A stretch of DNA of 64,000 nucleotides from Psychroserpens luteolus (lineage in GTDB: Bacteria; Bacteroidota; Bacteroidia; Flavobacteriales; Flavobacteriaceae). Position 1 is the first letter of the stretch; every line of letters starts with the position of its first letter. Positions 50,470 through 61,363 of the stretch are shown in pieces. Below the pieces are notes generated by a model that had not been told where the DNA came from, did no database searches, and worked only from the letters and a program-made list of their open reading frames with translations. Location of the stretch: NCBI RefSeq assembly GCF_021032705.1, contig NZ_JAHVXI010000005.1, positions 124,001 through 188,000 on the forward strand, written 5' to 3'. Both the position numbers and the translations under genes were made by a program.

Positions 50470-51420
50470 ATGAATATTAAAGATTTCACATACATACTTC
50501 AAAATCCGCAACATATTAGCACTGCGCAAACCGATGCATTGTATGCACTTACCAATACATATCCTTACTTTCAATCTGCAAGAGCTCTATATTTAAAAGG
50601 ACTTAAAAACAAGGAAAGCTACAAATACAATCAAGAATTAAAAACAACTGCTGCCTACACCACAGATAGAAGTATTTTGTTTGATTATATAACGTCTCAA
50701 GCCTTTAACCAAAATGAGATCTCACAGATCATCAAGCAAAACTCAGAGCATCTCAAAGCGATTACTGTAAATGACATAGATGATATTTCGGTAGATAAAA
50801 GTGTGACTATCGATGATGCCTTAAAAGAACACATTAAAAATACTGAAGGCGTTCTAGACCCTCACCTTTTTGAACAAAAGGTAAAACCTGAAGAGGTGGC
50901 ACATTTTTTATCATTACCCGATACTACACCCGAACAAGTGATTATCGATATTGACGCCAAACGTATAGAGGAAACGGCTAAAGAAAAACTTCAAATAGGA
51001 AAACCTTTAGAGTTTGATAAAACTGAAACACATTCGTTTACCGAGTGGTTAAAAATCACGAGCTTTAAACCTATAGAACGCACTGAAGATGAGCCAATTT
51101 CGGAAGACAAAGAGCAAGAATCTAAAGACGACAAATCTGTTATAGTAAGCAAGAAATTTGAACTTATAGATAAATTCCTAGAGAGTAACCCTAAAATTGT
51201 ACCTTCTAAAGACACACCTAAAATCAATATTGACACTAGTGACAAAGTCGCTCATGATGGGCTTATGACTGAGACTTTAGCTCGAATTTACCTCGAACAA
51301 CACAATTATGAAAAGGCGATTCAATCTTATAAAATTTTAAGTTTGAAATATCCAGAAAAAAGTGGTTTCTTTGCAGACCAAATTAAAGCAGTAAAAGAAT
51401 TACAAGAAAATAATACATAG
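50470..51420 (+). CDS. TPR-containing protein between lptE and secG
   Basis: A 316-residue soluble protein with an N-terminal helical part, an acidic low-complexity centre (residues 215-232) and a C-terminal tetratricopeptide-like unit (LARIYLEQHNYEKAIQSYKI). It directly follows lptE and precedes secG by 5 nt, so it is co-expressed with envelope-transport genes. The function is unknown. Confidence 0.75.
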   Translation: MNIKDFTYILQNPQHISTAQTDALYALTNTYPYFQSARALYLKGLKNKESYKYNQELKTTAAYTTDRSILFDYITSQAFNQNEISQIIKQNSEHLKAITVNDIDDISVDKSVTIDDALKEHIKNTEGVLDPHLFEQKVKPEEVAHFLSLPDTTPEQVIIDIDAKRIEETAKEKLQIGKPLEFDKTETHSFTEWLKITSFKPIERTEDEPISEDKEQESKDDKSVIVSKKFELIDKFLESNPKIVPSKDTPKINIDTSDKVAHDGLMTETLARIYLEQHNYEKAIQSYKILSLKYPEKSGFFADQIKAVKELQENNT

Positions 51421-51425
51421 AACTA

Positions 51426-51782
51426 ATGAATACGTTTACTATATTTTTAATCCTAATCGTTATAGTTTCATTTTTACTCGTCGTAGTAGTTATGGTACAA
51501 AACCCAAAAGGTGGTGGATTATCTTCATCATTTGGTGGAGGTGGCACTCAACAATTAGGAGGTGTTAAAAAAACAACAGACTTTCTAGATAAGAGTACTT
51601 GGGCTTTAGCAACCTTATTGTTAGCACTTATCCTAGCATCAAATTTTGCGATCCCTGGTGCTGGTGGTTCTGAAGACTCTAAAATAAATACTGAAAATGG
51701 TACAGAGTCAACAACACCTGTATCAACACCTAGTACATCATCTGACGATATTGCTAATCCGGCAGATTCTACTGGAAGCTAA
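51426..51782 (+). CDS. secG: Preprotein translocase subunit SecG
   Basis: A 118-residue protein with two membrane helices (about residues 3-22 and 56-74) joined by the conserved MVQNPKGGGLSSSFGG loop, and a Ser/Thr-rich C-terminal tail. SecG assists SecYEG. It is the last gene before a terminator at 51810. Confidence 0.92.
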   Translation: MNTFTIFLILIVIVSFLLVVVVMVQNPKGGGLSSSFGGGGTQQLGGVKKTTDFLDKSTWALATLLLALILASNFAIPGAGGSEDSKINTENGTESTTPVSTPSTSSDDIANPADSTGS

Positions 51783-51809
51783 TTAGGAAACAAAACCATA
51801 TATATAAAA

Positions 51810-51836
51810 TGCCAACCGTAACAGTTGGCATTTTTT
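51810..51836 (+). terminator. Terminator after secG
   Basis: TGCCAAC and GTTGGCA with a 7-nt loop and a following T6 run. The arms resemble attC core arms by chance but the context is a simple intrinsic terminator. Confidence 0.8.
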
Positions 51837-51882
51837 ATTTCTGCAACTTTGTCAGTAAAATTTCATTGGCACATTTTTCGCA

Positions 51883-51898
51883 TAACGCTTTAGCGTTA
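51883..51898. promoter_or_regulatory. 16-bp palindrome upstream of groES, putative operator
   Basis: TAACGCT and AGCGTTA are perfect inverted arms around TT, 35 nt before the groES start. The classic CIRCE box (TTAGCACTC arms) is not present in this region. Confidence 0.4.
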
Positions 51899-51932
51899 AT
51901 CACAATCAAATAATTAAAAAAACTTACATAAC

Positions 51933-52208
51933 ATGAGCATAAACATTAAACCATTAGCAGATAGAGTTCTTATTGAGCCTATGCAGGCTGAAACTAAAAC
52001 CGCTTCAGGGATTATTATTCCAGACAACGCTAAAGAAAAGCCACAAAAAGGAAAGGTTGTCGCAGTAGGTAAAGGCACAAAAGATGAGCCTATGACAGTA
52101 AAATCTGGTGATACTGTTCTCTACGGAAAGTATGCTGGAACAGAGTTAAAGTTAGAAGGTAAAGATTACATCATCATGCGTGAAAGTGATATCCTAGCAA
52201 TTGTTTAA
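51933..52208 (+). CDS. groES: Co-chaperonin GroES
   Basis: A 91-residue chaperonin-10. It caps GroEL during protein folding. Conserved segments [31 protein letters not shown] and [12 protein letters not shown] are intact. It is followed by groEL after 25 nt, the standard operon. Confidence 0.97.
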   Translation: MSINIKPLADRVLIEPMQAETKTASGIIIPDNAKEKPQKGKVVAVGKGTKDEPMTVKSGDTVLYGKYAGTELKLEGKDYIIMRESDILAIV

Positions 52209-52212
52209 TTAA

Positions 52213-53871
<1,659 letters not shown>

Positions 53872-53969
53872 TCGAGAGCCTCAACATGCAACGACTTACT
53901 CACATGTATAAAATGTAGTTACAGGTGAGTTTAATAAGTAACTGCTGAAATAGGTTAATTATACACAAA

Positions 53970-54000
53970 AAGAGCCCTTGAGAAAAATCAAGGGCTTTTC
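53970..54000 (+). terminator. Terminator after groEL
   Basis: GCCCTTGA (53974-53981) and TCAAGGGC (53988-53995) form the stem, followed by TTTTCTTTT. Confidence 0.8.
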
Positions 54001-54041
54001 TTTTGAATAAATTTCATAGTTTTAAGACAAACCAATCCATC

Positions 54042-54680
54042 ATGAAAAAAAAGCTTGTCTATGCCTTTGGCGAAATACTCATTGTAATTATTGGAATATC
54101 ATTGGCTTTTGCAATGAGTAAATGGGGTGAGAATACCGCCAATAATGCTCAAAAAGCACAATATATCAACAATCTTAAACAAGATATAGAAGCCGATAAA
54201 ATACAATTAGAAGCCAATCTCGTCAAAATCAACGAAAAAATTGAACTTTGTGGTACGCTTATTCCTGTTCTTGGCTCTAATGATCCTGAAAAACCAACCA
54301 AATTAAGAGGTGTATACAACATAGCCAATCTCACAAACTTTACCCCTAAAGACTATACACATCAAACCTTAGTGAATTCGGGAGATTTAAAACTAATGAA
54401 TGATTTTAAACTGAAATCAGATATATTGAAACACTACTCTATATATAAAGACATCCAAAAAGCGTATCAACGTCAGGAAGCCATTAATAAAGACTATTTA
54501 GGACGCTATTTTATATATAATACCGATTACGATTTGATGCGAGAAGGCAAATCACCTTTTACGGATGAGAAACTTCTAAAAAACATTATGCAAAGCGTAC
54601 GTGGTTCCTTTATGATAAAAAGAGATGCTACACAACGAGGTATAAATAGCTGTGATAGTATTTTGAAAGTTTTGAAATAA
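54042..54680 (+). CDS. DUF6090-like membrane-anchored protein
   Basis: A 212-residue protein with one N-terminal membrane helix (AFGEILIVIIGISLAFAMS) and a helical extracytoplasmic part. The opening KKLVYAFGEILIVIIGI is a frequent Bacteroidota signature of the DUF6090 type. I use ATG 54042; a TTG at 54003 lies in the groEL terminator. The function is unknown. Confidence 0.72.
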   Translation: MKKKLVYAFGEILIVIIGISLAFAMSKWGENTANNAQKAQYINNLKQDIEADKIQLEANLVKINEKIELCGTLIPVLGSNDPEKPTKLRGVYNIANLTNFTPKDYTHQTLVNSGDLKLMNDFKLKSDILKHYSIYKDIQKAYQRQEAINKDYLGRYFIYNTDYDLMREGKSPFTDEKLLKNIMQSVRGSFMIKRDATQRGINSCDSILKVLK

Positions 54681-54709
54681 AAAAAGCCTAGATTAAATCC
54701 AGGCTTTTT
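54681..54709. terminator. Shared bidirectional terminator
   Basis: AAAAAGCCT and AGGCTTTTT frame a GATTAAATC inner stem. It lies between the convergent genes ending at 54680 and 54714. Confidence 0.82.
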
Positions 54710-54713
54710 ACTA

Positions 54714-55067
54714 TTAATTGTCATGATCATCGACCACCTCTTTGTCTCTATATTTACAACAAGGATGTACCGAATTATAAGCTTCATCAGTAGCTTTTAT
54801 CGTTTTAGTATCATGACCAACAGAAGCAATTTTCTTACTTATCGTTTCTAAGTTGGTTTTACGCTCGTCAAAAATTAACTTGAGTTCGTGCGTCTTTACA
54901 TTCCAAATTGCAGACTTTACACCTTTAGTTCTAATGGCGGCTTTTTCAATACGATCTTTACACATCATACACACACCATCTACTTCTAATGAAGCTTTGG
55001 CATTTTTATTTTGTGCAAATGTTACTGTTGTGACTAGTATAGCTAGTACTACTATTATCTTTTTCAT
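54714..55067 (-). CDS. Secreted heavy-metal-associated (HMA) domain protein
   Basis: A 117-residue protein with a signal peptide (ending TFAQ) and one HMA fold. The metal-binding loop is GVCMMCKDRIEKA (CxxC). A C-terminal HPCCKYRD adds two cysteines. It is 8 nt downstream of the TonB-dependent receptor gene, so the two likely handle the same metal, perhaps copper. Confidence 0.85.
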   Translation of the reverse strand: MKKIIVVLAILVTTVTFAQNKNAKASLEVDGVCMMCKDRIEKAAIRTKGVKSAIWNVKTHELKLIFDERKTNLETISKKIASVGHDTKTIKATDEAYNSVHPCCKYRDKEVVDDHDN

Positions 55068-55075
55068 TTTAATTG

Positions 55076-57316
55076 TTATTTAATTTTAAATCGCAATCCT
55101 GCATAATACATACTTCCAAAAATTGGGCCATATACAAATGTCGTATCAAAATTTGGTCCAAAAGGGTCGTCTGCACCTAAAATTGGATTGCTTTGTCTTA
55201 CATTAGTGATATTTTCACCACCTAAATATACTTCAAATTTAGGAGAAAACACTTTGGTTACTTGAGCGTTTAAAGTTCCTACAGTTGGTGATTCGTTTGG
55301 TAACTGAAATTCTATAGGGTTTAATGCTGTAGATGCATAACGTTGCTCACTCAACCAATTATACGTTATGTCAAACTTCCATTTGGCAATTTCATCAACT
55401 TCATTGCGTAACTCATAAGATGCATTCGCAAAAAATCGATGCTTCGGAATTAATGGTTTTGATAACTTACCAGATATATAGTCTGTTTTAACATCATAGT
55501 ACTTATATGCCGTTCTAAAATCGAAATGCTCAAATACGTTATAGTTCAATTCAATTTGAAAGCTATTAGCATAGCTATCGCCCTCAAGGTTATAGAAATT
55601 TACTTGTTGCGGGTTTTCCCAATCAACAACGACTTGATTTTTAAAATCGGTTCTATAAAAATCTAAAATCACATCTGCTTTTCTTCCAAAGAGATTAAAA
55701 CCTTGAAGGTATGATATACCATAGTTCCATGCGATTTCAGGATCTAATCCGTAGATATTTCCATCGGTATTCAAAATACTAATTGCTCGAGAGGTTGCAA
55801 AAATATTTTGATTTTCGGCAAAAATATTGGCACTACGCTTCCCTCTGCCAATTGACGCTCTTAAAGCCGATTTTTCCCAAGGGGTAAACCTTGCATGTAA
55901 ACGCGGTGTGATAAATTCACCTAACAAGTTATGCGTGTCAAAGCGCAAACCTGCCGTTAAGGTTAGTTTATCCAAGTCGTCATAGGCATACTCAAAGAAA
56001 GCGCCTGCCGAACGTTCACTACGTTCAAACTCGGTATTTAAGGCAAACTCATCATAATGATCATAGGTAAAACCAAGTCCTGTTTTTATTTTATGCCTAG
56101 AGTCACTAATAATGGTATTGTAAATGACATTAGAATAGACACTATTATGATTAATATCATAGGTATTTAATCCAAAATAAGAGTTTTGACTATGATGACT
56201 ATAAGCCAGCTGTACACCAAGACTTTGCCAAGGTACTTCTGGGTTAACGTAACCAAACTTGGTTGAGATTTCAAAGCGTTCGGTATCAATTTCACTTCCC
56301 CAAGCATTGGTAGTCAATCGATCAGTATCTGGATCAAAACTCACTTGTCCTGCTTGATTATTATCATTTAAGTAGCGAACATTGATAAAACTAACTAATC
56401 CCTTTTCGGGATTGGTATATTGCCAACGGTTCATCACATTAATCTGTTTTTTAAGCGGTACATCCAAAAAACCGTCGTCATTTTTATCAAATCTTCTATC
56501 TCTTATATTACCATGTAGATATAAGCCTGTGCTCCATTTATCACTAATGGTTGTGTTTATGTGAGTATTTAACTCAAGTCTACCATTTACAGAACCATAA
56601 AGATTCACAAAGAGTTTATCATCAATTGATGGTTTTTGAAGTTCGGCATTAATTTGTCCTGCAATACTTTCAAAACCATTTACAACGCTCCCAGCGCCTT
56701 TAGTGATTTGAATACTTTCTACCCATGTTCCAGGAATAAAGCTTAATCCGAAAGCCTGAGACGCACCTCGTATTGAGGGAATGTTTTCAGTTGTAATTAA
56801 AATATATTTACTCGTTAAGCCTAGCATTTTAATTTGACGTGTACCTGTAACTGCATCAGAAAAATTAACATCTATCGAAGGGTTTGTTTCAAAACTTTCA
56901 GATAGATTGCAGCAGGCTGCCTTGAGCAACTCGGCACTACTTACCGTTGTAATATTTTGCGCATTCAAGTACGATTTTGCACTTGTTTGCTTTCTACCTG
57001 TAACAGTAATCTCTCCCAATTCACTTGAGAGATTCAAATAGTGTTTAATGTATTTTGGTGATGTAATAGTTAGTGTATCGGTTGTATAACCAACATAACT
57101 AATCACCAACTTGGTATAACTAGATTGGTAAGCCAAACTAAACTTTCCATCGATATCTGTTACTGCTCCAACAGATGTGTCGAGCCAGAACACATTAGCA
57201 CCTGCCAATGGTATGGTCTCATTATTTGTATTTGCTTCCAAAATCACACCTTCAATCTTATCTTGAGAAAGTGAGAGTAGAGGAAACAATAATATTATAT
57301 ATATAAAATGTTTCAT
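55076..57316 (-). CDS. TonB-dependent receptor, metal-locus type
   Basis: A 746-residue outer-membrane receptor. A signal peptide is followed by a carboxypeptidase-regulatory-like domain (GVILEANTNNETIPLAGANV), a plug domain (about 115-220) and a 22-strand barrel-like region ending in MYYAGLRFKIK. The plug contains AACCNLSESFETNPS, a cysteine pair often seen in receptors placed beside metal-handling genes. It is flanked by HMA and HYC_CC_PP genes, which supports a metal or metal-chelate substrate. Confidence 0.9.
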   Translation of the reverse strand: MKHFIYIILLFPLLSLSQDKIEGVILEANTNNETIPLAGANVFWLDTSVGAVTDIDGKFSLAYQSSYTKLVISYVGYTTDTLTITSPKYIKHYLNLSSELGEITVTGRKQTSAKSYLNAQNITTVSSAELLKAACCNLSESFETNPSIDVNFSDAVTGTRQIKMLGLTSKYILITTENIPSIRGASQAFGLSFIPGTWVESIQITKGAGSVVNGFESIAGQINAELQKPSIDDKLFVNLYGSVNGRLELNTHINTTISDKWSTGLYLHGNIRDRRFDKNDDGFLDVPLKKQINVMNRWQYTNPEKGLVSFINVRYLNDNNQAGQVSFDPDTDRLTTNAWGSEIDTERFEISTKFGYVNPEVPWQSLGVQLAYSHHSQNSYFGLNTYDINHNSVYSNVIYNTIISDSRHKIKTGLGFTYDHYDEFALNTEFERSERSAGAFFEYAYDDLDKLTLTAGLRFDTHNLLGEFITPRLHARFTPWEKSALRASIGRGKRSANIFAENQNIFATSRAISILNTDGNIYGLDPEIAWNYGISYLQGFNLFGRKADVILDFYRTDFKNQVVVDWENPQQVNFYNLEGDSYANSFQIELNYNVFEHFDFRTAYKYYDVKTDYISGKLSKPLIPKHRFFANASYELRNEVDEIAKWKFDITYNWLSEQRYASTALNPIEFQLPNESPTVGTLNAQVTKVFSPKFEVYLGGENITNVRQSNPILGADDPFGPNFDTTFVYGPIFGSMYYAGLRFKIK

Positions 57317-57389
57317 TATCTTGTTTTGATATCATACAATTATAGACTGAAAGTTTCAGTCTTTTAAAAATCTGTAATACTGTATGGTA

Positions 57390-57803
57390 TCAAATTAGAA
57401 ACACTTGATCGAGAACCTGTATGTCTTCAATCAAGTTTGGAGGAGAATACTGTTTATGAGGAACATTTTGTTTGGGAAATACCTCAAACAAAGCGTTGTA
57501 ACTATGTATAAACGATGTTAAAAACAGTTGCTGATCGGCATCTAAATCATCTATAGTCTTCGATGTTAATTGATCAACACCTTCAACAATATCAATCGTA
57601 TCCTTACAACACGACATTTTTGTGATTTTTTCTTGCTCGATCTCAAAAGCTTCCATTGTACATTTTTCGACATCACTAAATACGGCAACATCTATTAAAA
57701 CATCTCCACAAAAATGCTTTTCTACAGTAAAAGATACCGTAGAAAATAATAACAGCAGTGCCATTACCATAGAACCTATCTTGTGAAAAACTTGTTTTAA
57801 CAT
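57390..57803 (-). CDS. HYC_CC_PP family protein
   Basis: A 137-residue exported protein carrying the three marks of the family: HFC (EKHFCGD, residues 29-35), CC (MSCCKD) and PP (YSPPN). The family is common beside metal-linked TonB receptors in Bacteroidota and probably binds metal in the periplasm. It is transcribed towards the receptor gene with a 73-nt gap. Confidence 0.83.
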   Translation of the reverse strand: MLKQVFHKIGSMVMALLLLFSTVSFTVEKHFCGDVLIDVAVFSDVEKCTMEAFEIEQEKITKMSCCKDTIDIVEGVDQLTSKTIDDLDADQQLFLTSFIHSYNALFEVFPKQNVPHKQYSPPNLIEDIQVLDQVFLI

Positions 57804-57860
57804 GCTACAAAGTTATAAAAAAAGTATAAACTGCCTCTTCTTTAAGTAATGATTAACACA

Positions 57861-58289
57861 TCATTGCTTAAGCTTATAATAATAAAACGCAGGCACTAAC
57901 AGCAATAAAAGTATAGGCTGAATCAAGAAGCGTCTGAAGTTAAAAAACAAATAATAATCTTCCTGTCTTGGATTGATGACAAAATAAAGAAAGAATGCCA
58001 TCAAGATAACATAAGCTATAATGTACACCAATGTAGAAAACTTCGCTATCGATTTATCTCTAAAGAATATATATATGATTCCAACGGAAATTGCTGAATT
58101 CAAAATATAGCGAAGTGTTGTAAATAGTGATAATTTCAAAATCTCTCGCCTTGGATAATCCATATGCAAATAGTCATTTTTAAAAAATAATAGGTATGGG
58201 TCGTAAAACAGTTCGTTTTCAAAAACGCGAATCAAAACCAGCAATGCAAAAAGCACCATCAGCACTATGTAAGTTATAGGGTTACGCAT
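57861..58289 (-). CDS. Exosortase F system-associated membrane protein
   Basis: A 142-residue protein with about four membrane helices and a conserved FYDPYLLFFKNDY segment. It overlaps the XrtF stop by 8 nt and matches the partner that follows XrtF in flavobacteria. Its role in the sorting pathway is unknown. Confidence 0.82.
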   Translation of the reverse strand: MRNPITYIVLMVLFALLVLIRVFENELFYDPYLLFFKNDYLHMDYPRREILKLSLFTTLRYILNSAISVGIIYIFFRDKSIAKFSTLVYIIAYVILMAFFLYFVINPRQEDYYLFFNFRRFLIQPILLLLLVPAFYYYKLKQ

Positions 58290-58833
58290 CTCTCTTTTTT
58301 AGTTTTGAAAATCGACTCACCCAAAACATCCATAATAAAAACACCATTCCGTAAATGATTAGTGGAAAAATAGCATTGTGCAAAATAGCTTTTCGCCAAG
58401 GGTAATTATATAAGCCAATAGATAAAATAGCGATTCGGAATACATTCACCGAATAAATAAGAACACTTCCAGCTAATATATACATAAATGTCGTTTTAAA
58501 CTTACCAGCAAAAGCAATAATAAACGAAAGAAATAAAATGATAACACTAATCGAATTACAACCCTCTACAACTCGGGCCACATATTTCCCTCTAACTATT
58601 AATTTCATTGAAGGTTGATCCTCATGAGGTACGACTGCCGTATCATAGCCAAAGGTTTCTAGAAGTGATTCACTTTGTTTAGCAACCAGATTTGTCATAT
58701 AATCGGGATAGTACTTTGATCCATCTGAGAAATCTAAATAATATTTATACGCTAACGTTAATACAAAATAAACAGTGAGAAAGGTCAATATGAACTTTAC
58801 GACAGACTTATATTTTATAAGAAGTGCTTTCAT
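58282..58833 (-). CDS. xrtF: Exosortase family protein XrtF
   Basis: A 183-residue inner-membrane transpeptidase-like enzyme. The exosortase triad is present: Cys in VVEGCNSISV, Arg in NVFRIAIL and His in ILHNAIFP. Exosortases cleave C-terminal sorting signals of exported proteins. It is translationally coupled to its partner gene by an overlap. Confidence 0.9.
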   Translation of the reverse strand: MKALLIKYKSVVKFILTFLTVYFVLTLAYKYYLDFSDGSKYYPDYMTNLVAKQSESLLETFGYDTAVVPHEDQPSMKLIVRGKYVARVVEGCNSISVIILFLSFIIAFAGKFKTTFMYILAGSVLIYSVNVFRIAILSIGLYNYPWRKAILHNAIFPLIIYGMVFLLWMFWVSRFSKLKKRDA

Positions 58834-58906
58834 GCGAGTTAAAATTATACAAAATGAATCTAGAAATAGTACTTTTTAAATACTTTTACCAAAATTTTTG
58901 AAACCT

Positions 58907-59362
58907 ATGACATTCGAGAGCCTTAAACCTCAAGTTGAAACTATTGTATCGCAAACCAGTCAAACCATAGATGAACGCTTATTAGCGATATGTGAACTTC
59001 TTGAAAACCATATAGATTATTATAATTGGGTAGGGTTTTATTTTAAAAACGGAGATAAGGACGAACTCAAATTAGGGCCTTATGTTGGTGAACCTACCGA
59101 TCATACTATTATTCCCTTCGGAAAAGGGATTTGCGGTCAAGTTGCGGTTTCTAATGAAAATTTTGTCGTTCCCGACGTCGCTGCTCAAGATAATTATATT
59201 GCCTGCAGTATTACTGTAAAAGCTGAAATTGTGATTCCTATTTTTGTGAATGGTGAAAATATTGGTCAGATTGATATCGACTCCAACACGCCTGATCCTT
59301 TTTCTGAAGCAGATGAACGTTTTTTAGAATTTGTTTGTGAGCAAGTAGCAGGACTACTTTAA
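58907..59362 (+). CDS. GAF-domain free methionine-(R)-sulfoxide reductase-like protein
   Basis: A 151-residue single GAF domain. WVGFYF, LGPYVGEPTDHTI, FGKGICGQVA and NYIACSITVKAEIVIPI match the fRMsr type, with the redox cysteines in GICGQ and IACS. It would reduce free methionine-(R)-sulfoxide. I use ATG 58907; a TTG precedes it at 58898. Confidence 0.86.
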   Translation: MTFESLKPQVETIVSQTSQTIDERLLAICELLENHIDYYNWVGFYFKNGDKDELKLGPYVGEPTDHTIIPFGKGICGQVAVSNENFVVPDVAAQDNYIACSITVKAEIVIPIFVNGENIGQIDIDSNTPDPFSEADERFLEFVCEQVAGLL

Positions 59363-59757
59363 ACTATTTTTTTTGCAAAAAGCGCTTTAAAAAACAGTAC
59401 GGCGAATACAATCATGGAGAGTAAACTCAAAATAGCTTCGACCTCATAATATCCAAAGCTATTCATTATTGTACTCATTGCAATACTAACAAGAAAGAAT
59501 AAGGCTATTATTTTATTTGTTTTTCTTTTAAGCAAGACCAACACTATACTTCCCAAAAGATAAACTAAAAGAAAGAACGGAAAGTAGAATCTTACATTAC
59601 TTATATCCCATAACCAACCTACTGTTCTATTTAATCCAAATGTATTAAACGGATACAAACCGCCTACAGAAAAAAAGAAAATAATATAAATCAAGAGCAG
59701 ATAGACCATACCATGCTCTAGAAACCAACTAAACGTTCTTTTAGGTTTGACACCCAT
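59359..59757 (-). CDS. Small membrane protein with GLNRTVGW motif
   Basis: A 132-residue protein with four membrane helices. A central segment, GLNRTVGWLWDISNVRF, recurs almost unchanged in the next gene (59759), so the two are paralogues or partners. No named family is recognised. It is 1 nt from its neighbour and downstream of the ABC permease genes. Confidence 0.68.
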   Translation of the reverse strand: MGVKPKRTFSWFLEHGMVYLLLIYIIFFFSVGGLYPFNTFGLNRTVGWLWDISNVRFYFPFFLLVYLLGSIVLVLLKRKTNKIIALFFLVSIAMSTIMNSFGYYEVEAILSLLSMIVFAVLFFKALFAKKIV

Positions 59758-59758
59758 G

Positions 59759-60010
59759 TTATTGCGTAAGCTTAGATATTTTCATCACAAGAGCTGTTAT
59801 CAAAGACAAAAAACCAAAAGCAATACTGAAATAAAGCAATACACCTAACCAAAATCTTATATTAGATAAATCCCATGCCCAACCTACAGTTTTGTTCAGT
59901 CCATAGTTAAAATCACTTAATATCAACACAGCAGCAAAAAACACTATAGTTAATATGGTTACTCTTATAAAATACCACCAAAAACTTTTTCGAGAATTTG
60001 TATCAGACAT
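59759..60010 (-). CDS. Small membrane protein with GLNKTVGW motif
   Basis: An 83-residue protein with two membrane helices and the segment GLNKTVGWAWDLSNIRF, shared with the gene at 59359. It begins 15 nt after the ABC permease stop at 60026, suggesting one transcript with the permeases. Confidence 0.65.
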   Translation of the reverse strand: MSDTNSRKSFWWYFIRVTILTIVFFAAVLILSDFNYGLNKTVGWAWDLSNIRFWLGVLLYFSIAFGFLSLITALVMKISKLTQ

Positions 60011-60025
60011 ATGATTGCGTTTTAT

Positions 60026-61273
60026 TTACATTCCAGTTCTAATGGCCTCCACAGGGTCAAGGCGTGATGCAGTTAATGCAGGAATCACTCCAGAGATTAA
60101 GCCAATAAATGTGGATAATGAAAATCCTAAAAATATATTGTAGAAAGATAATACAAATTCAAAATCTAAAGCAGCTGTAGCTATAAAAGATATCAGCCAC
60201 ACCAAAATAATTCCTATTAAACCACCTAACACAGATAAAATTACTGCTTCAAATAAAAATTGGAACATGATAAATTTATTTTTTGCGCCTAAGGATTTTT
60301 GAATACCGATAAGATTTGTACGTTCACGTACACTTACAAACATAATATTAGCGATACCAAAACCACCAACAAGAAGTGAAAAGCCACTAATAATCCAACC
60401 TATCATATTAAGTGTTGCTATTATACCGTCTATAAATGCTGTAAATCCTGAAATTTTATTGATGAAAAAATTATCGGGCTCGTCAGCTTTCAAGCCTCTG
60501 TATGCGCGATATTTTTGTTTTAAAACCGATTCGAAAGCACCTATGTCAACACCTTTTTCTGGTTTAATAATCACAGCTCCTGGTAAACCATCTGCACCTC
60601 CATTTTTAAATTGTCGCACAAAATTGGCTGGGACATATGCTTTCTCATCAGGAGAATCACCTAACCCAGTTCCTACTTTTTTCAATACACCAATCACAGT
60701 CATTTTACGTCCATAGGCTCGAACAGTTTTACCTATTGGGTTTACAGTTCCAAATAAATTCTCGGCAGTAGCACTTCCAACTACCATTACATTTGAACCG
60801 GAGTTAGATTCGGCTTCCGTATAAAAGCGACCTTCAGCTATTTTTAAATTTTCAATTTCGTAAATACCATCAGAAATAGGCGTAATATCTACTCCTGTAA
60901 CTGTTGTACCTTCGTATTTAATATTTTCAGAGCTGCCAAAAATCACATAAGCAATCGCAGCTATATCTGGCACATTTCGTTCTATAAATTGGTAATCGTC
61001 ATGCTCTGCTTGAGGAAAATTTTCACGCTGCCATCTCGGTACTTCTGTTGGTCCAAAAGAGTATTTAGTAAGATACATGGTGTTTTTGTCCAAACCACTC
61101 AATTGATCTTTGATACTTTTATCGAGAGAATCTACAGCTGCAAGTACTGCTATAATTGAAAAAATCCCTATGGTAATTCCCAATAGAGATAAAAAAGTAC
61201 GCAACTTATTGTTTCGTAAAGCATTGATTGCAAACGAAAAACTTTCTTTAAATAACCTTAAATAAACGAGCAT
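60026..61273 (-). CDS. ABC transporter permease, MacB/FtsX type (copy 2)
   Basis: A 415-residue permease with one N-terminal helix, a MacB-type periplasmic domain (about residues 50-270) and three C-terminal helices (GFSLLVGGFGIANIMFVSVRERT is the FtsX-like signature). It ends SRLDPVEAIRTGM. Such proteins form mechanotransmission exporters with a separate ATPase, which is not in the window. The first 50 residues are almost identical to the next gene. Confidence 0.9.
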   Translation of the reverse strand: MLVYLRLFKESFSFAINALRNNKLRTFLSLLGITIGIFSIIAVLAAVDSLDKSIKDQLSGLDKNTMYLTKYSFGPTEVPRWQRENFPQAEHDDYQFIERNVPDIAAIAYVIFGSSENIKYEGTTVTGVDITPISDGIYEIENLKIAEGRFYTEAESNSGSNVMVVGSATAENLFGTVNPIGKTVRAYGRKMTVIGVLKKVGTGLGDSPDEKAYVPANFVRQFKNGGADGLPGAVIIKPEKGVDIGAFESVLKQKYRAYRGLKADEPDNFFINKISGFTAFIDGIIATLNMIGWIISGFSLLVGGFGIANIMFVSVRERTNLIGIQKSLGAKNKFIMFQFLFEAVILSVLGGLIGIILVWLISFIATAALDFEFVLSFYNIFLGFSLSTFIGLISGVIPALTASRLDPVEAIRTGM

Positions 61274-61363
61274 AAGAATTAGTTTAAATTTATAAGACTA
61301 TAATTGTAAGACGTGGTCTAACCTATATTGTTACATCAAACGCTTCTTATTTTTATAAGAATA

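Noticed and set aside
51810-51836. TGCCAAC/GTTGGCA arms as another attC core
   Set aside because: Short hairpin with a T run directly after secG; no L arms and no cassette. It is a terminator.
57344-57362. AGACTGAAA/TTTCAGTCT hairpin as terminator of the HYC_CC_PP gene
   Set aside because: The loop is one base and the T run lies on the wrong strand for that gene.
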